A stretch of 64,000 nt of DNA from Galdieria sulphuraria (lineage: Eukaryota > Rhodophyta > Bangiophyceae > Galdieriales > Galdieriaceae). The stretch's first letter is position 1. The number at the start of each line of letters is the position of its first letter. The position numbers and the translations under genes were made by a program. Below are positions 1 through 10,608 of the stretch, in pieces. The notes under the pieces are model-generated. The model had not been told where the DNA came from. It worked only from the letters and a program-made list of their open reading frames with translations, and ran no database searches. The stretch covers positions 62,001 through 126,000 of the forward strand of contig NW_005178437.1 in the NCBI RefSeq assembly GCF_000341285.1, given 5' to 3'.

Positions 1-3000
1 CAACTTCAATCTCTTTCGCTTCCAATATGAACTTGGAAATCACCACTGGACTATCCAAAGAAACTTTTGCAGCTTCAGTAAGATAGGATTCCAAGTCTTC
101 GGGTTTATGAGCTACATTCATCGCAGCTCCGGATAATACATAACTGGGACGAACTAAACAAGGATATCCAACTTTCAGACAAAATGCTTTGGCATCTTCA
201 AGACTAGTAAGTTCCTTCCATTCTGGTTGGTCTACTTGAAGCCTATCTAACATTCTTGAAAATTTGTATCTGTTTTCAGCACCATCAATCATCTCTGGAG
301 TAGTTCCTAATATTCTGGCATGTTGTCTATGTAGCTGCATAGCAATATTATTTGGAATTTGTCCTCCCATAGAAACAATAACGCCTGTAGCTTTTTCCAA
401 CTCATAAATATCCAAAACTCGCTCTAAAGACAATTCTTCAAAATAGAGACGATCACATTCATCATAATCCGTAGATACCTACATTGAAAGAAAATGCTTC
501 AACTTTAGAACCAAAAAAAAGAATACATAAATTTACCGTTTCAGGGTTGTGATTCACCATGACAGAATAAATGTGTTGATTCCTAAGAGTACGAACAGCA
601 CTCACTGCACACCAATCAAACTCGACAGAAGAACCAATGCGATAAGCTCCCGAACCAAGAACCATGATGCCTTCTCTGTCAAATGCTACATCATTCTTTT
701 GCATTTCCTTGGAAAGATTATAACCTCTTCCATTTACATAGGTTGTATAAAGATAATTGGTCACAGCAGGAAATTCCGCTATTCAAAAAATATAAATACT
801 ATCAAAGGCAAATCATTCTAAATCTTACCAGCAACGGTATCAATTCTTTTCACCAAAGGTTTCACTTGTAGTTGCATACGGAGACTTCGTATCACCAATT
901 CGGTTTCTCCAATACATTTTGCAATGTGTTTATCACTCATACCCAAAGACTTGGCATACCACAAATCTAGTTCTTGTAAGGACTGACCGTTGGAAGCAAC
1001 CTTTTGCAAATGTTTTTCGAGTAAAATAATGCTTTCCAAATGATTAAGAAACCATCTATCTATATGCGTTAGTTGGTGAATCTTGTCGACAGTCATTCCA
1101 TTTGCTAATCCATTAGCTATGGCAAAAATTCTCTCATCAGTAGGATTCGACATTTCCTCAGTAGTATACGGAACAACTGAGCTGTCCAAACCAAAAACAT
1201 AATTTTCCTTTACACAACGAATAGCTTTTTGTATCGCTTCACAAAAGTTGCGTCCAATTGCCATTACTTCGCCAACAGACTTCATAGAAGAACCTAACAA
1301 CTTGCTAACTCTTGTAAACTTCTTCAAATCCCAGCGTGGCATTTTCACAACAATGTAATCCAAACTAGGTTCAAAACATGCCGTAGTACTTTGTGTAATA
1401 GAATTGCGAATCTGAGTAAGCGGTATTCCTAATGCTAATTTGGCAGCGACGAATGCCAAAGGATATCCAGTGGCTTTACTAGCCAATGCTGAGGATCGCG
1501 AGAGACGAGCATTCACTTCGATGATACAATATTGTCGACTATTGGGGTTTAAAGCAAACTGAATGTTGCATTCACCTACGACACCCAAATGTCGAATAGT
1601 TTTCATGGCTGAATCACGCAACATATGATATTCATAGTCATCCAAAGTCTGACTGGGAGCAACGACAATAGACTCTCCCGTGTGAATGCCTAATGGATCA
1701 AAATTCTCCATGTTACAAACCTAATGAATGAGTGTATAAAAGAAAACAAATCATATTTGATTAGTTATAAGAACTTGCAATAAAAAAATGTTCAACTACC
1801 GTGATACAGTGATCATAGGCATCACGAACTACTTCATACTCAATTTCTTTCCAACCCTTCATAGATTTCTCTATCAATACTTGGTCTGATGTTGAAAATG
1901 CCCTCGATGCCAAATTGGTCAATTCTTCAGCATCATTTGCAAAACCTGAACCAAGACCTCCTAATGCAAATGCTGCTCGCAAAATTACAGGGTAACTAAC
2001 AATCATCAAAACAAGTTCCAAATACTAATTATGAAGCATACCCAATTTCTTTAGCAGCTTTCAATGTAGCATCCAATGAAGAACATGCAATGGAATGAGC
2101 AAATGGCTCTCCTATTTCTGAAAGACGAAGGTTGAACCTCTCTCGATCTTCTGTATCCAGAATGGTTTCAATAGGAGTGCCTAAAACACTTACACCATAC
2201 TCTTCAAATATACCACTCTGATGCAGTTTGATACCACAATTGAGTGCTGTTTGTCCTCCAAACGTCACAAGAATACCATCCGGTCTTTCATTTCGAATCA
2301 CTTTGGCCACACTTTCGGGATTAATAGGAAGGAAATAAACCTTGTCTGCCATTCCTCTCGATGTTTGAACTGTTGCAATATTAGGATTGACTAAAACGGT
2401 CTTGATGCCTTCTTCTTTCAAAGCTTTCAAAGCTTGAGTACCAGAATAATCAAATTCTCCAGCTTGACCAATAGAAAGTCCACCACTACCCAATAACAAA
2501 ACTTTCCTTATATGACGACCATCTTCTTCTATTGACTTTGGAATCTTTGGTTTCTTGTAGTTCAAAAAGATATCCCATGCAGAAACATAATTGGAGGCTG
2601 ACTGTGTAGATTTGTTTGTTTGCACAATATCTAAAAATAAGTCAAACAAGAATTCCGTATCATGTGGTCCTGCACTTGCTTCCGGATGAAACTGAACGGA
2701 AAAAAATGGAAAACGATCGTTACATATGCCTTCGTTGGTTTGATCATTCAAGTTGACGTAAAGGGGTTGCCAATGGGGAATCTTTTTACTGCTCGTATCA
2801 ACTGCATATCCATGATTCTGCGAAGTTATATAACAATGTCCACTCGTTAATTCCAAACATGGCACATTGTGACCTCGATTTCCATATTTCATCTTAAACG
2901 TCTCAAAACCAGCAGCTAGACTCAATAGTTGATGACCCAAACATATTCCAAACATAGGAGTCACACGCGACGAATCTCTCTTTTCTGCTGCTTCCAAAAT

Positions 3001-3929
3001 ATTCTTGATGTGATGGATTGTGATTTCACACATACTAGGGTCACCAGGTCCATTGGATAGAAAGATACCGTCAATATTTTGAAGTGTTTCTGGAGAAGAA
3101 AAATCATAGTCCCAAGGAACCAAAGTTATTTGGGCCTGGCGATTTAAGAAACATCGAATCTGATTATATTTGATGCCACAATCTACCATAAGAATATGAC
3201 AAAGGGTGTTTCCTAAAGGAGGACGATATATGATGGGCTCCTTAATGGAAACTTGAGCAACAAGGTTTGTTTGATTAAGATCATAGAAAGAAAGTTCCGA
3301 ATCTACTACAATTTTCGCTAGCATCGTTCCCTGTACTCTCCATTAGAACAATATCATATTGAAAAGGATGGAAATTACTTTCTCTCTGATTATCTGCGTC
3401 AATTGTCGTGTATCTATATCATATATACCACTAACGTTGTTCCTCTTCAGCCATGAATCAAAGGAGCTTTCTGCTTTCCAATGTGAATGCTTCTCAGTGA
3501 AGGAAGAAACGACAACTCCAGCAGTGTGAATTTCATAACTTTCGAAATAAAGAGGAATTCCGTTGTGATCCACCTAATTATGTTATAAGCACATAATAAC
3601 CACACCATTAGAAAAGAATATCGAACCTCTTTCTCTGAGGGTACTCCATAGTTACCGATAAGTGGATAGGTAAAGCAGAGAATCTGGCCACGATAGGAAG
3701 GATCCGTCAGTGCTTCAGGATATCCGACCATTCCAGTCTGAAAGACTGCTTCTCCAGAAGAACTCCTTTTGGCACCAAACGAATATCCATGAAATACGGT
3801 GCCTAGAGAGCATCACACAGATAGTTCAGAAACTCCACAGACCCACGGAATGTGCTACTTGCCGTCTTCCAAAATAAGCTTGGCAGGAGTAGGCATCTCT
3901 GTCGATCCATTTTCCTTGTATCCGTTCAT
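1..3929 (-). CDS. Carbamoyl-phosphate synthase, fused glutaminase and synthetase (3' end outside window)
   Basis: Makes carbamoyl phosphate from glutamine, bicarbonate and ATP for pyrimidine and arginine synthesis. Exons read on the minus strand: 3863-3929, 3627-3802, 3379-3573, 2042-3330, 1800-1995, 829-1720, 537-778, 1-478; all phases agree. The N-terminal half is the small-subunit and class-I glutaminase domain, with the nucleophile in FGICLGHQ and the catalytic His/Glu in [11 protein letters not shown]. It runs without a break into the first ATP-grasp synthetase half ([20 protein letters not shown]) and the start of the second half at the window edge. This single-chain arrangement is that of animal and fungal CPSase II. 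The first ATG at 3929 follows an in-frame stop and leaves almost no leader, so a cytosolic protein is inferred. The first intron (3803-3862) is GC-AG. Whether aspartate transcarbamylase follows cannot be seen. Confidence 0.93.
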
Positions 3930-4060
3930 TCTCTTGTTCCAACAAAGACACTAAATTGTACAGCAGAAACACAACACTTCCAAGGAAAAGATGACAGTCT
4001 TCTTCTCCCCCAAGTGAATTGGAAATCAATTGGTATTTACCGACGATGAAAAATGCCAAC

Positions 4061-4074
4061 TTTTTGGCGCCATT
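4061..4074. promoter_or_regulatory. E2F-like motif upstream of carbamoyl-phosphate synthase
   Basis: TTTTTGGCGCCATT fits the E2F/DP consensus TTTSGCGC and lies about 130 bp upstream of the synthase start codon, in the 197-bp gap behind OGG1. Binding is inferred only. Confidence 0.3.
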
Positions 4075-4126
4075 CACAAAAAGATATTCAATAAGTAATG
4101 TTTTCATATTCAGTTTCATAACTATC

Positions 4127-5232
4127 TCAACTAGCTTCTTTTTGATTGTTCCTTCTACTTGTTTCAAGTTCTCCTACAAACAACGTATTGTGTGCCCATC
4201 CAGCATAAGCTTTCCAATCATTTCAAAACTTGAATACTCGTAAAATGCGATTTCTTACCACCAAATTTCTGCCGAAACCATTCACCAATTTCTCGATGAA
4301 CACGTTGAGTCAAAGTTTTTCCGTGTAATTGTGGTAAATAATATTTCAAAACGACTTGCCAAATATGAGTGTCCACCGGAATTTCATCATGTTTTCCTAA
4401 TGAAACGAGTGCAATACAAGAAGCTACCTTGTGTCCTATTCCTGGCAACTGCATAAGTTGTGAAACCACTTGTTCTCTGTCTAATTGTTTCAACTCTGAT
4501 AGCCATTCAATACCACCCAACTGGACTAGTCGATCGATAGTATGTACAAGATACTTGGCACGATATCCAAAGCGATGACTACGCAAGTCTTGTTCTGTAA
4601 CGCTTCGCATTTGATTTAATGTAGGAAAGCAATAAAACTTAACCAATTGGATGTTTCAATCAAGTGGAATAGTAAAAGCCTCTTACCTTGTGTTGTTCAA
4701 CTTGTCCTATGTAGTTACCATGTTGTGCTATGAATTGCATCATCTTGGAAATGCGTTGTATATTATTATTTGACGAACACAGATAGCCACATAAACATTC
4801 GAAAGGATCCAAAGACAACACTCGTGCTCCTTGTGTATATTCGACAACCTTCTCGAACCGAGGATCCACTTTGCAGAATTGTTCCAACAGTGAGGAATAG
4901 GAAATGTGCAGATTGAAAAACTCAACCAGTCGTTTCCTTAGATGTTCTATGGAAATTGATTCAGAAAGACAGTGAACGGGTTGAAAGTATACCGGTCCCA
5001 AAGTATTCGGTTGATACAGTTGAACGATAGTGTCATCAACAACACCTAACCAATATTCTTGATTATCTTTTTCTTTCCCGTATCGCTTCCAGAGAAAACT
5101 TTGTCCACAAGGCAACGTTCTACTTAAAGAAAGTTCCTTTGGTGGGTTATTTAAAGGATACCAAAGAGAGGAGGCTTTGCCGCAAAGCCTTTGTCTTTTA
5201 GAAAACTTTCGAACTTTACTTTGGAGTTCCAT
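4127..5232 (-). CDS. OGG1: 8-oxoguanine DNA glycosylase
   Basis: Bifunctional glycosylase/lyase that removes 8-oxoguanine opposite cytosine in base excision repair. Exons 4687-5232, 4259-4637 and 4127-4209 join in frame to 335 residues, close to the human length. Visible family marks: LPCGQSFLWK in the N-terminal OGG domain, FGYRAKYLV, the helix-hairpin-helix LPGIGHKVASCI with the catalytic lysine, the catalytic aspartate in IPVDTHIW, and the C-terminal AYAGWAHNTLF, recovered only by splicing the last 83-nt exon. An upstream in-frame ATG at 5322 would add 30 residues but lies only 10 bp from the end of the next gene; I prefer 5232. No clear targeting peptide from that start. Confidence 0.93.
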
Positions 5233-5331
5233 TCTATAATAACTACGACAATGCAAAGAAAACAAGGTAAAAATTCTTATCGTGTTCTTCTGATCATATC
5301 CATATAATATCCAACCAATCATTCATTCCAT

Positions 5332-6681
5332 TTAAACAACTGCAAAAAAACTTTCCATTTCTCGATGACGTAGAAAATGACCAACTAGAATGGAACGACT
5401 CCATGCAAAATATACAACCAAGAAAAGACAACCGATGATATACCAATGCATATTCGACTTGAATAGGAATGCTTTCCTTTTCTCCATGATCAAACTCATG
5501 TGCTTTCTCGAAGACGGATGATAAGAAATGGTGTTGGTGAATAAGAATTGAAAAATAGAAAGTACAGGACAGAATATCGCTACTTGAAATAGTTCGTCAC
5601 CCTTTTCGAGTTGCAATAAAGACCCGCAGTATTGGTTACAGATAGGATTCTTATATTGACTAATAGGTTTCCCATCTTCCTTAATAAATGCATAAGCACC
5701 TCCTCCAACAGGATCATTGGAACATCTAACCACAAATGTCGACTCCTCAAACTTTGCCAAAGTTGAACAACCAAACTCATGACGAGAAGTTGCCAGTACA
5801 TGTTGGGCAGTAACTAAATGAAACAATAGACATCTGTTATTGGAATGATAAGTAGGATAGCTCATAAAAAAGTAATCTGAAACTGCTCCGATTCCTGCAG
5901 GACTAGCAGCAATGTTGGTGATGGGAAAAAATAACTTTCGTTGATTCAATACTGGCAAAATAAGACACTTAAGAAATAGAGAAGATTGAATTCCTTTTCC
6001 TCGATGTTGTCGCTTGATCATCGTAAGACCTAGATGCAGAATTGGACCATGATATAAATGCAACACATTTCGAAAGATAAGATGTAATAGATATTGATTC
6101 CAACTGGATTCAGTAGTTTGCAAAAAGTTCTCGTATTTGTCTACAACAGAGGAATCGATAGGAGGTAAATAACACATAGCAGTGAATCCAATTGGCTCAT
6201 TCTTATCATATGCTATGGAAATGACACGATTCTTAAGAGCATCTCCGTTACCTGAGAAGACACCATATAAAGGAACTTCGTCCAAAGAATCTTGTGCTAT
6301 TTGACGTAATTCCTGAACTAGTAACTCTATTGAAGAGGTCGACATCCATCTTCCAGGTTGGTCATAAGTTTTGACAGTAAATGAAGAAGACTCTCTCTGT
6401 CCTCTTCTACTACGTTTCACTTTGCTTTCGTGGCATTGTATCCAAGGCTTTGTGAGGTAATTCAACTTTGTCGAGTTTTCATCTTCAAGAACATCAGCTA
6501 TCTTCAAGTTCATATGCATAATATTGCAAAGTATATATTCAAGTATTTGAAGAGAGGACTTTATCCAACTATGAGGCCATATATCATATGGAAAGCATAC
6601 GGGTAATATTGATAGGAATAGTAAAAATATACAACCAACAACACACCAAAGGAAGAATAGAAAGAAAACAGTTAAGGTCAT
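5332..6681 (-). CDS. Membrane protein with GNAT-like acyltransferase core
   Basis: Single-exon protein of 449 residues. The first about 30 residues are a strong hydrophobic segment, and a second lies near the C-terminus (about 415-432, WYIIGCLFLVVYFAWS). Between them the stretch LTMIKRQHRGKGIQSSLF looks like the acetyl-CoA pyrophosphate-binding motif (R/Q-x-x-G-x-G/A) of GNAT acetyltransferases, followed by NIAASPAG where GNATs have their last strands. The substrate is unknown. It lies head-to-tail with OGG1. I do not recognise an orthologue by name; the acyltransferase call rests on the motif alone. A short upstream ORF in another frame (6584-6790) was left out. Confidence 0.6.
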   Translation of the reverse strand: MTLTVFFLFFLWCVVGCIFLLFLSILPVCFPYDIWPHSWIKSSLQILEYILCNIMHMNLKIADVLEDENSTKLNYLTKPWIQCHESKVKRSRRGQRESSSFTVKTYDQPGRWMSTSSIELLVQELRQIAQDSLDEVPLYGVFSGNGDALKNRVISIAYDKNEPIGFTAMCYLPPIDSSVVDKYENFLQTTESSWNQYLLHLIFRNVLHLYHGPILHLGLTMIKRQHRGKGIQSSLFLKCLILPVLNQRKLFFPITNIAASPAGIGAVSDYFFMSYPTYHSNNRCLLFHLVTAQHVLATSRHEFGCSTLAKFEESTFVVRCSNDPVGGGAYAFIKEDGKPISQYKNPICNQYCGSLLQLEKGDELFQVAIFCPVLSIFQFLFTNTISYHPSSRKHMSLIMEKRKAFLFKSNMHWYIIGCLFLVVYFAWSRSILVGHFLRHREMESFFAVV

Positions 6682-6902
6682 GATAACTTTGAAAGAGAAT
6701 ACAGAAAATGTGATTCATACTATTCAAAACAGCTGATTCTGACATGTGGTAACGGATCGAATCCATCCTTTGGATACCCAATGATTCCAATCTAAAGGGG
6801 AATGATTAGATTCAATTTATTTTTAATATGTATATGTATATATATATATGTATACGTAGAAGTAGTAACGCACCCGACTGAAAAAGGTATTACATATTAT
6901 AG
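6682..6902. other. Short intergenic region with TA-rich tract
   Basis: Gap of about 220 bp between two minus-strand genes. It holds a TATA/TGTA-rich tract at about 6828-6855 that could serve as a promoter element for the membrane GNAT-like gene. No further coding signal was found. Confidence 0.4.
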
Positions 6903-7746
6903 TTAGACTCTAGTTGCTCTCATCGAACGAAAGCAAGCTTCCATTATCATAAGGTCTTCTTCAGTATATCCTTCATTTTGTAGAAATATAGGAATTTCCA
7001 CTTCTCTGGGATTGAATGGAATATCTTCATCCTCTTCCACAACGAAGCTATCCGATAATACAATGTTTCTGGATAAACTTTCTTTCTTTTCAATAATTCC
7101 ACTATTGGAGACCTTTGAGCATGCAGAGAGCTCGGTGTTTTTGGTTTCTAGTTCTGCTACCATCTCTCGCTCTGCCGAATAATTTCCTGATTCTTGATTC
7201 TTTTCAATGTCGCTTTGAGCTGTAGGATCATATACAATTTCAAATAGAGAAGCTTTACAAAAAGAACATGGTGCAGACTTGTCAGTTCTCTTTCTCTGAA
7301 TACGAAAGAAACAGCTACTACAAATGCACTACAATGGCAAAGTTTCAAACAAGCTATTTTTTGTTGTTTGAAATACTTACTTGTTTACAACAAACTGTGT
7401 AGTTCAAAGCAGGATAATAATAGAAACAGATGGGACACTCCAATCGGTATTCCTCGGACTTGACTTCACTTCCTTTGTATCTGGGAGCAACTATCTTATT
7501 CTTTATCAGCTTTACAAAGGTACTTTCTTCTAAATAAAACTGAGTGGGAATCAATTTTGGTTCTTCTGTGCTGTTTCCTCGTCTGGTTGAATAGTTTCGT
7601 TGCCTCCTGGAACGAGTCGACCGGGAGAACATGTTCCTCATATAAAGCAAACGATCACTTCTGGGAACACTGTTATTCATATAGTAAGGTCCTAGTGAGC
7701 CATTAGAGGAAAGGTCCCAAACACTAGTAGAAGAAGCGTTTCCCAT
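6903..7746 (-). CDS. SIP5/DA2-type RING-finger protein, probably N-myristoylated
   Basis: Exons 7381-7746 and 6903-7328 join to 263 residues. The splice restores a complete RING-like zinc site: ECPICFYYYP, then CCKQCICSSCF, then CSFC. This spacing and the CPICF-YYP-LN-CC context are those of yeast Sip5 and plant DA2-type E3 ligases. The start at 7746 gives MGNASS, a good N-myristoylation signal, as in Sip5 relatives; an ATG three codons upstream would hide it, so I chose the second. The C-terminal half is acidic and ends in EDLMIMEACFRSMR, a possible amphipathic or ubiquitin-binding helix. Ubiquitin ligase activity is inferred from the family; no substrate can be read from the sequence. Confidence 0.82.
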
Positions 7747-8442
7747 GAATATCAACGGTGGTTTTGCGTACAGTCACTATTTGCACAAAAGGGAGTAGAA
7801 AGAAGTGCAACTTGACAAAAATTTTCAAATAGAAAAATGCAAATAGACTAGAATGAAACTGGCTGATAAGTTATCGGGGAGAAATAGACACTTCATCCAA
7901 AGACGATCCTAAAATGATCGCCATGAATAGCCTCGATGGACACTTCATTCAAATCGGTCTCTTGCGGGAAAAAATGCCCAATGCAGAATTGCGCCACGTG
8001 GACAATCGGTGCCTTTACAACCAGAAGGACTATATATACCGTGACTTTTTTTATCAACTGATGCAATCTAAAAAGCCATTTGGTAATCTGCTATTTTTAG
8101 AAACATTGTAACAACTATGACTCTCTTGAGATTGAAAAGATGGATTGAGATGTTTACAAGAAATCGCATTGATCTCTTGAAATGAATGGCAATAAGATTT
8201 GCTTTTGAAGTGAAATAAGCTTTGTATATGACCGTTATGAAGTAAAAAGGCGCTAGTGAAAGGGGAGGGACAACCATTTGCCAAGGCGCCCAATGAAATT
8301 TGAATTTGTACTTTTTCAAAATTCGTGGCAAACCTTACTTATTCTGCAGGGATTGTGCTCTCAGCCTCCCAAGTTTCGAACAACTTTATTTCAGATAACA
8401 TTTGGTATTTCCTTTGATACAGACCACTCGTGAAAGGAGTAA
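7747..8442. other. Divergent intergenic region (RING gene / DP gene)
   Basis: About 700 bp between divergent start codons. It contains a TATATATA box near 8031, a CACGTG palindrome at 7996-8001 and GGCGCC at 8285-8290. A 65-codon ORF (7914-8111, plus) and overlapping antisense ORFs (8054-8331) have no recognisable product and conflict with each other, so I treat this as regulatory DNA. Confidence 0.45.
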
Positions 8443-9714
8443 ATGCTACAAAATGCAAGTCAACGATTCAACCCGAGAAAAAAGGAAATATCCTTACAAA
8501 ACTATATTGGAAAGCACTCAGATGACTTGACTCTAGTTGGAACTTTTCCCTCTTCTCTTGAAGAACGAGCGTCTTCTTCAAACGGTATGTTCAACTTGTT
8601 CTATTTCTTTCAGTATACATACTAATCTTGTATATATCAAGGTATGTCAACCATTCAGAGTTCAAAGCAAGTAAATGGACGATATTACTATAATAATATG
8701 CAATCAAACACTACGAATCCAGTTCAATCGATAGATGAAACTGTTTCTTCTTCCAATAGCAGAAAGAGAAGGAAAAGAGATCCACCTTCTGCTCATGAAG
8801 AATTGGAAAAGACAAATGTTACTCGAAAACCAAAAAGACGACCACCATCTCAAAGCACCTTTTCTTTATCTACCGTACCAAAGCGTGGATTGAAGTTGAT
8901 GACTTTGACCATCTGTGATGCAATACAAGGACATGGAAGCACCACTTATGCTCAGCTTGCCCAAGATCTCGCTCTTGTATTAGGCATTCCTCTTCCCGCA
9001 AGCTCTGAATTAAAGAATGATCCGAATATGGCCATTTTGGAAAAGAATATTCGAAGGAGAGTTTATGATTGCCTCAATGTCTTAATTGCTATTGGTATTA
9101 TTGAAAAGACAGATGGAGGAAGATATCTTAAATGGGTTGGAAAGACCAACTTTTCATATGATCAATGCCATAGTATTTCCTCTTCACCGAACGTTAATAC
9201 TCAAAGGGAGGAGACTTGTTCAGGGATAGCTAGTTATCATAAGAATTCCATGAATGAACAACTCTTATCACAATTGGAACAAAAGAGGAAGACGATAGAA
9301 GAAAAACGAGAAAACCTTGAATTATTGCGACGGCAGGAATGTGCCTTTCAAAGACTGATTGACAGAAACAGGAAATTTTCAAGACAATACTGCTTTCAAG
9401 AATCGAAAATTGAACTTCCCTTTATTCTTGTTCGTACACCGTCTTCGTCTGAAATATTTCTTGAAACAACTGAAGATCAGACCATGATGAAATTTAAGTT
9501 TACGGAATTGTTCTATTTGCACGGTGACGCCGAAGTTGTGACTAATTTAGAGGCTATGCAAACCAACTATTCAAAGTCGTCAAGTCCAGGGCTGAGTGCC
9601 TCCACTGACCACCATCCACCGTTACTCGATTTGAAACGTGAAGAAGACTGGCTGCCTTGTGACAAAGAGAATCTTCCTTATTTTACGACTAATAACTATC
9701 AACTTTCAGCGTAA
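8443..9714 (+). CDS. DP transcription factor, E2F dimerisation partner
   Basis: Exons 8443-8584 and 8642-9714 give 404 residues. The DNA-binding winged helix spans about residues 130-210: KRGLKLMTLTICDAIQ, then KNIRRRVYDCLNVLIAIGII, then KWVGK. The KNIRRRVYDALNVL-type recognition helix is diagnostic for DP rather than E2F, which has RRRIYDITNVL. A coiled-coil dimerisation helix follows (QLLSQLEQKRKTIEEKRENLELL) and then the DP conserved region (PFILVRTPSSSEIFLE). The N-terminus is basic and low in complexity. Known role: pairs with E2F to switch on S-phase genes through TTTSGCGC sites, several of which occur in this window. The first exon is less certain; an ATG at 8644 could start a 357-residue form. 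Confidence 0.9.
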
Positions 9715-9981
9715 ACGGCAAGTTCAACAAATGCATAATATAAACGCTAAATATGAAACTATTCTTGGAAAGTATCTTTCAGTGTCGCGCTTTCTTCTTT
9801 GGTCTTTGGTGCTTTGTCCTTGTTGCTTTAGGATGGCATCTTTTCACTCGAATGGAAGGATTCTCTTTGCAATCTTCCAAAGAACTGGTCTCCACTACAG
9901 TTTCCCAAGGTCTCAACCAAAACTTAGCACTTGCACAATGCATATCTTCATCATTCAATTCCTCGACAAGTGAATCCATTC

Positions 9982-10578
9982 ATGCAACATTCAACCAATC
10001 GTGCTACAGCTATGTTTGCTGTTCCTGGTATGGAACTATCTGAGCAAGGAAACTTTTCAATAGGCACAGGTTGTTATTGTCTTCATCAAAGAGTTTATGC
10101 TAGTTTATGGGGACGTGTGAGTTTTCAAGAAACAGGTGAAGCCAACTCTTTGAGGATCGATATCCAACCGAGAACGCGTAGTCAACGTAGTACTTGTGTA
10201 CCAACCGTGGGTGATGAGGTGATTGGCAAAGTATTGAAAGTAACTTGGCGTGCAGTGGTAGTGGAAATATTTGCCATACAAGAGAAGCTACTTTGTTATA
10301 CTTTTCGTGGAGTGGTTCGATTACCTGATGTGGCAACAACCTCAAGTGATAAGATAGATTTGCACAACTGTTTTCGTCCAGGAGATATTATAAGAGCTCA
10401 AGTTGTTAGTTTGGGTGATCCACAAGCTTATTATCTTTCCACTAGCCGCAGTTGCGATGGAGTTATTTATGCTATGAGCAGTGCAGGTCATCCTATGGAA
10501 CCTTTCAACGAAGATCAAATGATTTGTACAAAGACCCAAACCAAAGAATATAGAAAGGTAGGGTTCGGAAGCAAATAA
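9982..10578 (+). CDS. CSL4: Exosome complex cap subunit CSL4
   Basis: Non-catalytic S1-domain cap protein of the RNA exosome, which guides RNA to the nuclease in nucleus and cytosol. Single exon, 198 residues from the ATG at 9982 or 188 from 10012, close to human EXOSC1 (195). The order matches the family: N-terminal VPGMEL and GTGCYC strand region, the S1 domain beginning VGDEVIGKVLKV, the highly conserved FRPGDIIRAQVVSLGD, YYLSTSRS, and a zinc-ribbon-like tail ending YRKV, in which I do not see paired cysteines. It ends 30 bp from the stop of SPT20 on the other strand. Confidence 0.9.
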   Translation: MQHSTNRATAMFAVPGMELSEQGNFSIGTGCYCLHQRVYASLWGRVSFQETGEANSLRIDIQPRTRSQRSTCVPTVGDEVIGKVLKVTWRAVVVEIFAIQEKLLCYTFRGVVRLPDVATTSSDKIDLHNCFRPGDIIRAQVVSLGDPQAYYLSTSRSCDGVIYAMSSAGHPMEPFNEDQMICTKTQTKEYRKVGFGSK

Positions 10579-10608
10579 GAAGAGTAATTTTGTATTGCAA
10601 ATGCGTTA

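Noticed and set aside
7914-8111. 65-codon ORF between the RING and DP genes
   Set aside because: No recognisable product, overlapped by antisense ORFs, and located in a divergent promoter region.
9753-10043. Open frame with a hydrophobic segment upstream of CSL4
   Set aside because: It overlaps the CSL4 start in another frame, has an antisense open frame as well, and no family resemblance; best seen as chance in a short intergenic space.
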